IMG/VR virus record: IMGVR_UViG_3300028025_006220
Location: 1 to 22,532 of that record
Reading direction: 5' to 3' (one strand)
Source of the DNA: a virus
DNA length: 22,532 nt
This document shows positions 15,284 to 21,589 of this stretch, piece by piece. The position numbers and the translations under genes were made by a program. The notes under the pieces are model-generated. The model had not been told where the DNA came from. It did not search any database and saw nothing but the letters and a program-made list of their open reading frames with translations. The first letter of the stretch is position 1. Each line of letters starts with the position of its first letter.

Positions 15284-17047
15284 ATGGCAGAAACAATTGT
15301 ATCACCTGGTGTATTAGCCATAGAAAATGATCAATCATTTATTACACAAGCCCCAGTTCAAGCAGGAGCAGCAATTATAGGACCAACTCCTAAAGGAAAA
15401 GTTGGAATCCCTACATTATGTACAACATATAGTGACTATACTAATAAGTATGGTACTACATTTCTTAGTGGAGGTCAATCATATACCTACTTAACCTCAA
15501 TTTCAGCTTATAACTATTTTAACAATGGTGGGTCAGCTTTACTTGTAACTAGAGTAGTAAGTGGTAGCACTTTAACAGCCTGGACACCAGCTTCATCCTC
15601 ATTTGTTTCATCATCTAATCATTCTGCAGGTGCTCCATACAATACTAGTGTATTTGTATTGGAAACTCTTGCTGAAGGAAAAATATTAAATAGTGATGGC
15701 CCTACAGGTTCAAACGATACTTTATTAAGTGGTTCATCTAATAATTACAGATGGCAAATACTTTCTCCAAACATTGATAACGGAACTTTTACATTGTTAA
15801 TTAGACAAGGTAATGATTCAAGTGTTCAACCATCAATTATAGAAACTTGGGGTCCGTTATCATTAGATCCATTTTCTCCAAATTATATTGAAAAAATAAT
15901 TGGAAATCAATATGAAACTATTCAAGAAGATGATGGTGAGTATTATATTCAAACCGTAGGTAATTATCCTAACATATCAAATTATGTTCGTGTTAAACAA
16001 GTAAATCAACCTACTCCAAATTATTTTAATAATTTAGGTTTACCTAAAAATGAATATACAGGTTCACTTCCAAAAGCGGCCCAAGGAGTATTTGGTAATG
16101 GAAATGGAGATAATATTCCAACATTTGCTACTGGAGCATATTATGAAAATATTACCAATACAAATATTCAAGGATTAAGTGCAAACGATTATACTGAATC
16201 TATAGCATTACTGGCTAATAAAGATGCTTACAAATATAATTTTATTACAGCACCTGGATTAATAGCAGATGATACATTTACAAATCATGTTTCTGTAATA
16301 ACACAACTAGTTAATACTGTTACTGAAAGAGCAGATACCATGACGGTTATTGATTTGGTAAAATATAATTCTCCTATTAATGCTATTTTAACTAACGGTG
16401 CTAGAACATTATATGACAATTCATATGTTGCTAATTATTGGCCTTGGGTTAAAACAATTGATCCCAATACAGCTACTCAAAGATGGGTTCCTGCTTCTAC
16501 TATGATACCTGGAGTTTATGCTAAAAATGATTCTATATCATATCCTTGGTTTGCTCCTGCAGGAATAAATAGAGGAATAATTACTAATGCTCTTGCAGCA
16601 GAAAGATTTTTAACCCAAGGAAATAGAGATTCACTTTATCAAGCCAATATCAACCCAGTAGCAACATTCCCAAATTCCGGTGTTACTGTATTTGGACAAA
16701 AAACATTACAGAAAAAACAAAGTGCATTAGATCGTGTAAATGTAAGACGTTTACTAATTGAATTAAAAAATTATATTTCTCAAGTAGCAAACTCATATGT
16801 ATTTGAACAAAATGATACAGTTACTAGAAATGAATTGTCATCTATTATTAATTCTTATTTATCTACAGTTCAAAATAATCAAGGATTAACATCTTATCAA
16901 GTTGTAATGGATGAATCTAACAATACACCAACAGTAATAGATAACAACCAGTTAATAGGTCAAATTTATTTACAACCTACAAAAACAGCTGAATTTATTA
17001 TTTTAGATTTCAACATATTACCTACAGGTGCAGTTTTCCCATCTTAA
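15284..17047 (+). CDS. Tail sheath protein 1, T4 gp18-like
   Basis: A 587-residue contractile tail sheath subunit. The N-terminus (SPGVLAIENDQSFITQAPVQ, AGAAIIGPTPKGKVGIPTLC) and SYTYLTSISAYNYFNNGGSA (about residues 66-85) are the usual first-domain signature. The middle (residues 100-300) is a variable, probably surface-exposed insertion. The C-terminal domain is strongly conserved: WFAPAGINRGIITNALAAER (about 424-443), VFGQKTLQKKQSALDRVNVR, RLLIELKNYISQVANSYVFE and LIGQIYLQPTKTAEFIILDF. In T4 this domain forms the inner sheath that grips the tube. The gene has its own TATTTATAA element and is followed 45 bases later by a second sheath gene. A sheath role is near certain; its share of the sheath relative to the second copy is unknown. 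Confidence 0.93.
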   Translation: MAETIVSPGVLAIENDQSFITQAPVQAGAAIIGPTPKGKVGIPTLCTTYSDYTNKYGTTFLSGGQSYTYLTSISAYNYFNNGGSALLVTRVVSGSTLTAWTPASSSFVSSSNHSAGAPYNTSVFVLETLAEGKILNSDGPTGSNDTLLSGSSNNYRWQILSPNIDNGTFTLLIRQGNDSSVQPSIIETWGPLSLDPFSPNYIEKIIGNQYETIQEDDGEYYIQTVGNYPNISNYVRVKQVNQPTPNYFNNLGLPKNEYTGSLPKAAQGVFGNGNGDNIPTFATGAYYENITNTNIQGLSANDYTESIALLANKDAYKYNFITAPGLIADDTFTNHVSVITQLVNTVTERADTMTVIDLVKYNSPINAILTNGARTLYDNSYVANYWPWVKTIDPNTATQRWVPASTMIPGVYAKNDSISYPWFAPAGINRGIITNALAAERFLTQGNRDSLYQANINPVATFPNSGVTVFGQKTLQKKQSALDRVNVRRLLIELKNYISQVANSYVFEQNDTVTRNELSSIINSYLSTVQNNQGLTSYQVVMDESNNTPTVIDNNQLIGQIYLQPTKTAEFIILDFNILPTGAVFPS

Positions 17048-17071
17048 ACTAAATTTTAAGAAAAAAATTAA

Positions 17072-17080
17072 TATTTATAA
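17072..17080 (+). promoter_or_regulatory. TATTTATAA element (candidate late promoter) of sheath gene 2
   Basis: Exact nonamer in the 45-base gap between the two sheath genes, 12 bases before the ATG at 17093. It is followed by an A-rich leader without a Shine-Dalgarno. Confidence 0.55.
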
Positions 17081-17092
17081 TAAAAAAACACA

Positions 17093-18790
17093 ATGGCAAA
17101 TTTCACAGCATCTCCTGGAGTTTCACTAAATGAGATAGATAACACGTTTTTAACAGCACAACCCACACAAGCGGGTGCGGCTATAATAGGACCTACAGTA
17201 AAGGGCCCTGTTGAAATCCCAATATTAGTTACCTCCTATTCAGATTATCAAAACATTTTTGGAGATTCTTTTATAAGTGGAGGAAACTCATATTCATATT
17301 TTACTTCTATTGCAGCATATAATTATTTTAATTATGGTGGTACTTCATTATTAGTAGCTAGAGTGGTAACAGGATCTTATTCCTCAGCCACTAGTTCAGC
17401 GGTTATTAATGAATTTACTTCATCATCATTCTCTTTAGAAACAATATCTGAGGGAGTAATTATGAATAGTACTGGAAGTGAAACTACTAATAATGTTTTA
17501 GTATCTGGTTCTCAAAATAATGTAAGGTGGGAAATTACAGCCCCTAACACAGGATCAGGAACATTTAATGTGTTAATTAGAAGAGGAGATGATGCTTCTA
17601 ATAAAAAAATAATTTTAGAAGCTTGGAATAATGTTACTTTAGACCCAAATTCTTCAAATTATATATCTAAAGTAATAGGAGACCAAACATTAAACTATGA
17701 CTCAACAGATAACCAAATGGAAATCTCAGGATCATATCCAAATAATTCACGATATGTTCGTATCAAATCAGTAAATTATCCAACACCTAACTATTTAGAT
17801 TCAAACGGTACCCCATTAACTCAATTTACAGGGTCTATTCCACTTGCTCAAAGTGGTTCATTTGGTGCAGCTACAGGAAATATAATAGGAGGTGCTAAAT
17901 TTTATGAAACTATTACTTCAGGAAATACTCAAGGAATTTCACCTACTAGTTATAATAATATGATTAGTTTATTAGGTAATACTGAAGCATACCAATTTAA
18001 TGTATTATTTACTCCTGGTTTAACTAACGATTTGCATACATCTCAAGTAACTAGTATAATTACTAATACAACTTCAAGAGGAGATAGCTTATATGTAGTT
18101 GATTTAGGTACTTATGGAACATCAGTTTCAGGAATAAATATTCAAGCCCAATCTAGAGATACATCATATGCTGCTGCTTATTTTCCTTGGGTACGCATCA
18201 TCGATCCAGGAACAGGAAGACATATTTGGGCCCCAGCATCAACTGTAATCCCAGGTGTATATGCATTTAATGATAAAGTATCTGCCCCTTGGTTTGCCCC
18301 CGCAGGTATTAATCGTGGTGGTTTAAATACTGTACTATCCGCTGAAATGAAATTATCCCAGAATCAAAAAGATTCTTTATATGAAAATAATGTTAACCCA
18401 TTAGCTACTTTACCAAAACAAGGTGTTGTAGTATTTGGACAAAAAACATTACAAAAAGCATCTTCTGCACTTGATAGAGTAAATGTAAGACGTTTATTAA
18501 TTGAATTGAAAAACTACATCCGTCAAATTGCAGATACAGTAGTATTTGAACAAAACACAATTTCTACAAGAAATTCATTCCTTGCAAGAGTAAATCCATA
18601 TTTAGAAACCATCCAACAAAAACAAGGTTTATATGCCTTTAAAGTAATTATGGATGATTCAAATAATGGACCAGATGTAATAGATAGAAATCAATTAATA
18701 GGCCAAATTTATATTCAACCAACACGCACAGCTGAATTTGTTTCTCTAGATTTTATTTTACAACCAACAGGAGCTGAGTTTCCTGGGTAA
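17093..18790 (+). CDS. Tail sheath protein 2, T4 gp18-like
   Basis: A 565-residue second sheath subunit, by eye roughly half identical to the first. The N-terminus reads MANFTASPGVSLNEIDNTFL with AGAAIIGPTVKGPVEIPILV. The C-terminal domain has APWFAPAGINRGGLNTVLSA, VFGQKTLQKASSALDRVNVR, RLLIELKNYIRQIADTVVFE and LIGQIYIQPTRTAEFVSLDF. All conserved sheath landmarks are intact, so this is a working gene rather than a decaying copy. The central region (about residues 100-290) is shorter than in copy 1 and differs most. Both proteins may co-assemble, or one may serve a special position such as the baseplate-proximal or neck-proximal ring; the sequence does not decide this. The tube gene follows 52 bases later. 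Confidence 0.93.
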   Translation: MANFTASPGVSLNEIDNTFLTAQPTQAGAAIIGPTVKGPVEIPILVTSYSDYQNIFGDSFISGGNSYSYFTSIAAYNYFNYGGTSLLVARVVTGSYSSATSSAVINEFTSSSFSLETISEGVIMNSTGSETTNNVLVSGSQNNVRWEITAPNTGSGTFNVLIRRGDDASNKKIILEAWNNVTLDPNSSNYISKVIGDQTLNYDSTDNQMEISGSYPNNSRYVRIKSVNYPTPNYLDSNGTPLTQFTGSIPLAQSGSFGAATGNIIGGAKFYETITSGNTQGISPTSYNNMISLLGNTEAYQFNVLFTPGLTNDLHTSQVTSIITNTTSRGDSLYVVDLGTYGTSVSGINIQAQSRDTSYAAAYFPWVRIIDPGTGRHIWAPASTVIPGVYAFNDKVSAPWFAPAGINRGGLNTVLSAEMKLSQNQKDSLYENNVNPLATLPKQGVVVFGQKTLQKASSALDRVNVRRLLIELKNYIRQIADTVVFEQNTISTRNSFLARVNPYLETIQQKQGLYAFKVIMDDSNNGPDVIDRNQLIGQIYIQPTRTAEFVSLDFILQPTGAEFPG

Positions 18791-18806
18791 AAGCTAGAAA
18801 ATTAAA

Positions 18807-18815
18807 TATTTATAA
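18807..18815 (+). promoter_or_regulatory. TATTTATAA element (candidate late promoter) of the tube gene
   Basis: Exact nonamer 27 bases before the tube ATG at 18843. The leader after it is almost entirely A with a few T and G, which fits Bacteroidota-type initiation without a Shine-Dalgarno. Confidence 0.55.
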
Positions 18816-18842
18816 TAAAAACAAAATTAAAATAAAAAGAAA

Positions 18843-19331
18843 ATGGCAATTTTAAATCCTAACGAAATATTCTACACAGCATTTGAACCAAGGCTAACAA
18901 ACCGTTTCATCCTTTATATGGATGGAATCCCATCATATTTGGTAAAAGGAATGGGTGCTATTTCATTAACACAAACAGCAGTTGCTCTTAACCACATCAA
19001 CGTTCAACGTTATGTAAAAGGAAAAACTATTTGGAATACAGTTCAATTCACATTATTTGAAGCTATTACTCCTGCTGGTTCACAAACAGTAATGGAATGG
19101 GTTCGTTTAGGCCATGAATCAGTAACAGGTAGAGATGGTTATTCTGATTTCTATAAAAAAGATATTACATTTAATGGTTTAGGTCCTGTAGGTGATATTG
19201 TTAACGAATGGATTATCAAAGGAGCTATGATTACTGAAGTTAACTTTGGAGATTATAACTGGGATGATGATGGTACAGCAGTAAATATTACAGTAACAGT
19301 ACAACCAGATTATTGTATCTTGAATTACTAA
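18843..19331 (+). CDS. Tail tube protein, T4 gp19-like
   Basis: A 162-residue tail tube subunit, almost exactly the length of T4 gp19 (163). It fits the phage T4 gp19 tube family: NRFILYMDGIPSYLVKGMGA near the N-terminus (residues 20-39), the strand NHINVQRYVKGKTIWNTVQF, an EAITPAGSQTVMEWVRLG helix (about 75-92), and the C-terminal IIKGAMITEVNFGDYNWDDD then VNITVTVQPDYCILNY. Tube rings stack inside the sheath and form the channel for DNA. The gene follows the two sheath genes, the conserved 18-19 order, and is followed by a strong terminator. The portal gene (gp20), which comes next in T4, is not here. Confidence 0.93.
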   Translation: MAILNPNEIFYTAFEPRLTNRFILYMDGIPSYLVKGMGAISLTQTAVALNHINVQRYVKGKTIWNTVQFTLFEAITPAGSQTVMEWVRLGHESVTGRDGYSDFYKKDITFNGLGPVGDIVNEWIIKGAMITEVNFGDYNWDDDGTAVNITVTVQPDYCILNY

Positions 19332-19350
19332 AACATATTCGCGTAATAGT

Positions 19351-19386
19351 AAAGCTCCTCACGTAAGTGGTGGAGCTTTCGTTTTC
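19351..19386 (+). terminator. Hairpin terminator after the tube gene
   Basis: AAAGCTCC at 19351-19358 pairs with GGAGCTTT at 19372-19379, giving an 8-base-pair outer stem. Inside it, CAC/GTG closes a GTAA loop, a GNRA-type tetraloop. The stem is followed by CGTTTTCCTTT. It lies 20 bases after the tube stop and before the exported-protein cassette. This is the clearest intrinsic terminator in the window and separates the sheath-tube transcript from the next unit. Confidence 0.82.
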
Positions 19387-19413
19387 CTTTGGAATATTAA
19401 AAATTTGTTATTA

Positions 19414-19422
19414 TATTTATAA
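19414..19422 (+). promoter_or_regulatory. TATTTATAA element heading the exported-protein cassette
   Basis: Exact nonamer just downstream of the terminator, ending only two bases before the ATG at 19425. With the terminator it marks the three following genes as a separate transcription unit. A T4-type start about six bases beyond the element would fall inside the coding region, so either the transcript begins at or near the ATG or the element acts differently here. Confidence 0.5.
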
Positions 19423-19424
19423 GC

Positions 19425-20018
19425 ATGAAATTATTTGTTGTTATATTATTTGTTTTAATTTCTTATTTTAGTTATAGTCAATGTAATGGAACACAATCAT
19501 TTACTCTATCCCCACTACCAGTAGGAGGAACTTATTTACCTGGTCAAACAGTAACAATGTGTTATACAATGAATGGATATACACAAACCGGTACTAATTG
19601 GGTTGAAGGATTTGATTTAACATTAGGTGCAGGATGGTCATCAGTAACTCCTCAAACAGCTCCTGCTAATTGTGGAGGTAATGCAACTGGAGGACAATGG
19701 GTATGGAAAACCTCAGTAACATCAACCACAACCCCTATAGTAACAGTAGGACCAGGATACTTTTTTGATTTAACCGTAGATAGTAATCCCGGAAATGATT
19801 TTGGAGACGCAGGCTCATGTACTTGGACATTTTGTGTTACTTTAGTAGTAGCAAATGTATGTACCCCTCAAAGTTTATTAATTCAAGTTACCGCAGGTTC
19901 TGATGGGCTTTGGGGTAGTTACACGAGTAATAGCTGTGATGCCGTAACGCCTTTTAACGTGTTTAATGGAACAATTAACGCAACAACCCCTGTATTAGGG
20001 AATATTATTCATAACTAA
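19425..20018 (+). CDS. Exported protein resembling the N-terminal domain of T9SS surface adhesins
   Basis: A 197-residue protein with a clear signal peptide: MKLFVVILFVLISYFSYSQ (residues 1-19), a hydrophobic core ending in S-Q, as is typical of Bacteroidota, with likely cleavage before Gln19. The mature part has seven cysteines (20, 46, 83, 132, 137, 146, 171), suggesting disulfides and a periplasmic or outside location. Landmarks are GTYLPGQTVTMCYTMNGY (35-52), NWVEGFDLTLGAGW (58-71), VGPGYFFDL (108-116), GNDFGDAGSCTWTFCVTL (123-140) and DGLWGSYTSNSCD (160-172). From memory, this matches a domain at the N-terminus of very large gliding/T9SS-associated surface proteins of Flavobacteriia and relatives. 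It ends in LGNIIHN and has no sorting domain of its own. Cys20 is not in a lipobox. Probable host-derived cargo; the molecular function is unknown. Confidence 0.75.
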   Translation: MKLFVVILFVLISYFSYSQCNGTQSFTLSPLPVGGTYLPGQTVTMCYTMNGYTQTGTNWVEGFDLTLGAGWSSVTPQTAPANCGGNATGGQWVWKTSVTSTTTPIVTVGPGYFFDLTVDSNPGNDFGDAGSCTWTFCVTLVVANVCTPQSLLIQVTAGSDGLWGSYTSNSCDAVTPFNVFNGTINATTPVLGNIIHN

Positions 20019-20028
20019 AAACAAAAAA

Positions 20029-20586
20029 ATGAAAAAATTAATTTTTACACTTCTTCTAATTATCCCATCAATTGTTTATTCTCAATTGACAACAATTAAC
20101 CCGGATACAGTTTGTTACCAAACCACAGCATTATCAACTTATACAATACCTTCAGTAGGTGCAGGAACATATACTTGGACAATTCCTGCTTGTGCTACAT
20201 TAACCTCAGGTCAAGGAACAAATTCAATCCAAGTAAATTGGTCAGCTTGCCCTCCAGGATTAATTAATAATGCAATTACAGTAGCATATTCAAGTGCAGC
20301 TGGATGCCCTGCTCTACCAGTAACACTTAATGTGTTGATATACCAAGTTATCCCTGTAATTACCCCAGTAGGACCTTTTTGTGCTAATGACCCATGTCTA
20401 GTATTAACAGCAACACCTACAGGAGGAATATGGAGTGGTACAGGTGTATCGGGAAATCAATTTTGTCCCGGAACAACAAATTCATTGATTACTTATACTT
20501 ATACTCAAAGTGGATGTACATTTAGTGCTAATACAGGAGCAGTTATCAATCCAGTACCAGTATTATCTCCAATACAACATAATTAA
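20029..20586 (+). CDS. Exported PKD/Ig-like domain protein
   Basis: A 185-residue protein with signal peptide MKKLIFTLLLIIPSIVYSQ (residues 1-19). The mature part contains two beta-sandwich units of the PKD/Ig-like kind common in Bacteroidota surface proteins. The first (about 20-106) has GAGTYTWTIPACATLTSGQG, then TNSIQVNW and a VAYSSAAGC strand. The second (about 107-175) has PVGPFCANDPCLVLTATPTG and GIWSGTGVSGNQFCPGT ahead of ITYTYTQSGC. The 'GtYtWtiP...sGqGTnsI.V.W' and 'PiGPfC..D..v.LtA.P.GG.WSG.GV' patterns are characteristic of repeats inside large T9SS-exported adhesins. It ends with VLSPIQHN, similar to the end of the preceding protein. Eight cysteines suggest disulfides. The gene lies 10 bases after its neighbour and overlaps the next start by one base (TAATG). 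Probably exported to the periplasm or surface. Confidence 0.75.
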   Translation: MKKLIFTLLLIIPSIVYSQLTTINPDTVCYQTTALSTYTIPSVGAGTYTWTIPACATLTSGQGTNSIQVNWSACPPGLINNAITVAYSSAAGCPALPVTLNVLIYQVIPVITPVGPFCANDPCLVLTATPTGGIWSGTGVSGNQFCPGTTNSLITYTYTQSGCTFSANTGAVINPVPVLSPIQHN

Positions 20587-21149
20587 TGAAATTAATTTTT
20601 TCCATATTATTTTTAATACCTTTACTAGTATTTTCTCAACAAACCATAGAGATATGTGATGATGTTAAATACTTTAGTTATTCAACTCAATCGGATATTG
20701 CTAGTAACATTGAATGGTATTGTGATGGACAATATTATTATGGAAATGAAATAACAATTGCATGGAATGAACCGGGAACATATATAATAACAGCTACTGC
20801 TACTGCAGATGGATGTTCTAGTATTCCTCAAACATATAATGTTATTGTAATTGAATGTGATCCTTTACTTTATTGGGTTCCAAATACATTTACTCCAAAT
20901 GATGATGAATATAATACAACATGGGGTCCTATGTTTGAAGGCCCATATGAAAAAGATGATTTTCATTTAATTGTACTTAATAGATGGGGAAATTTAATAT
21001 GGGAGAGCTGGAATGCTGAATCACGTTGGGATGGAACCTACAACAATAAATCAGTAACAGATGGAGTTTACACTTGGGTTATTGATTTTGGAATATTGGG
21101 TACAGACGAACGTAGATTAATTCATGGACACGTTACTATAATTAGATAA
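20586..21149 (+). CDS. T9SS type-B sorting domain (CHU_C) protein
   Basis: A 187-residue exported protein. Residues 1-18 (MKLIFSILFLIPLLVFSQ) are a signal peptide. Residues 19-92 form a short Ig/PKD-like unit (NIEWYCDGQYYYGNEITIAW, GTYIITATATADGCS). Residues 97-187 are a gliding-motility-associated C-terminal domain (TIGR04131 / CHU_C, PF13585): VPNTFTPNDDEYNTTWGP, FHLIVLNRWGNLIWESWNA, RWDGTYNNKSVTDGVYTWVI and a final GHVTIIR. In Bacteroidota this domain directs Sec-exported proteins through the type IX secretion system to the cell surface. All landmarks are present and the domain reaches the very end of the protein, as required. The start overlaps the preceding stop by one base, so it is translationally coupled. 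A T9SS signal on a phage gene implies delivery to the surface of a T9SS-positive host; the effect there is inference. Confidence 0.85.
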   Translation: MKLIFSILFLIPLLVFSQQTIEICDDVKYFSYSTQSDIASNIEWYCDGQYYYGNEITIAWNEPGTYIITATATADGCSSIPQTYNVIVIECDPLLYWVPNTFTPNDDEYNTTWGPMFEGPYEKDDFHLIVLNRWGNLIWESWNAESRWDGTYNNKSVTDGVYTWVIDFGILGTDERRLIHGHVTIIR

Positions 21150-21154
21150 TATAA

Positions 21155-21163
21155 TATTTATAA
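21155..21163 (+). promoter_or_regulatory. TATTTATAA element (candidate late promoter)
   Basis: Exact nonamer in the 27-base gap after the cassette, 13 bases before the ATG at 21177. It restarts transcription for the assembly genes that follow. Confidence 0.55.
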
Positions 21164-21176
21164 CATATATCGAAAA

Positions 21177-21548
21177 ATGAAATTAAATAATTTACGCGCG
21201 TTAGTTAAGGAAGAACTAAATAAAAAATTAAACGAAGAATACCAAGATAAATTTAAAATGGTAGGCATGTTAATTTCCAACATCCAACAACGCCCTCAAA
21301 AAGAAATCTATTCCGATATTAGAGCCATTACTGGAATTTCAGTTATTTCATCTAAAGAACCACTTGAATATAGTGAACAAGATACAGAAAAATTTAAATC
21401 TATATTAACTGTAAAAGTAGATGGTTATCCTTGGATTGTAAAAGGAGGATTTGACCGCACAAAAATGCAAGAAATCGCAGCCCAAGTAAGAAAAGTACCA
21501 GGAGTAATATCATTTAATATAAATCCTGATAATATTACTACTCTTTAA
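21177..21548 (+). CDS. Small phage protein, possible ferredoxin-like fold
   Basis: A 123-residue protein. The N-terminal ~25 residues are a charged helix (MKLNNLRALVKEELNKKLNE). The rest has a repeated pattern: IRAITGISVISSKEP (about 48-62) and VRKVPGVISFNINPD (about 104-118) are similar helix-turn-strand units ('iR.i.GV..i.') on either side of a central strand FKSILTVKVDGYPWIV. This gives a beta-alpha-beta arrangement consistent with a ferredoxin-like or ACT-like fold. I recall similar small proteins in other tailed phages near structural genes, without an assigned function. It lies downstream of a TATTTATAA element and 41 bases before the baseplate-type gene. The coding call is firm; the fold is tentative. 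Confidence 0.7.
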   Translation: MKLNNLRALVKEELNKKLNEEYQDKFKMVGMLISNIQQRPQKEIYSDIRAITGISVISSKEPLEYSEQDTEKFKSILTVKVDGYPWIVKGGFDRTKMQEIAAQVRKVPGVISFNINPDNITTL

Positions 21549-21589
21549 TATATGTATATCAAACAATTAAGTTATATAAAATAAGAATT

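Larger units (their letters stand above)
15284..18790 (+). repeat. Tandem duplication of the tail sheath gene
   Basis: Two complete sheath genes lie head to tail. Their N-terminal (about 1-90) and C-terminal (last ~170 residues) parts align without difficulty, while the middle insertion differs in length and sequence. Each has its own TATTTATAA element. Confidence 0.88.

Noticed and set aside
19425-19490. Lipoprotein signal in the first exported protein (Cys20)
   Set aside because: The residues before Cys20 are S-Y-S-Q. A lipobox needs a small residue (G, A or S) directly before the cysteine, so cleavage by signal peptidase I before Gln19 is more likely.
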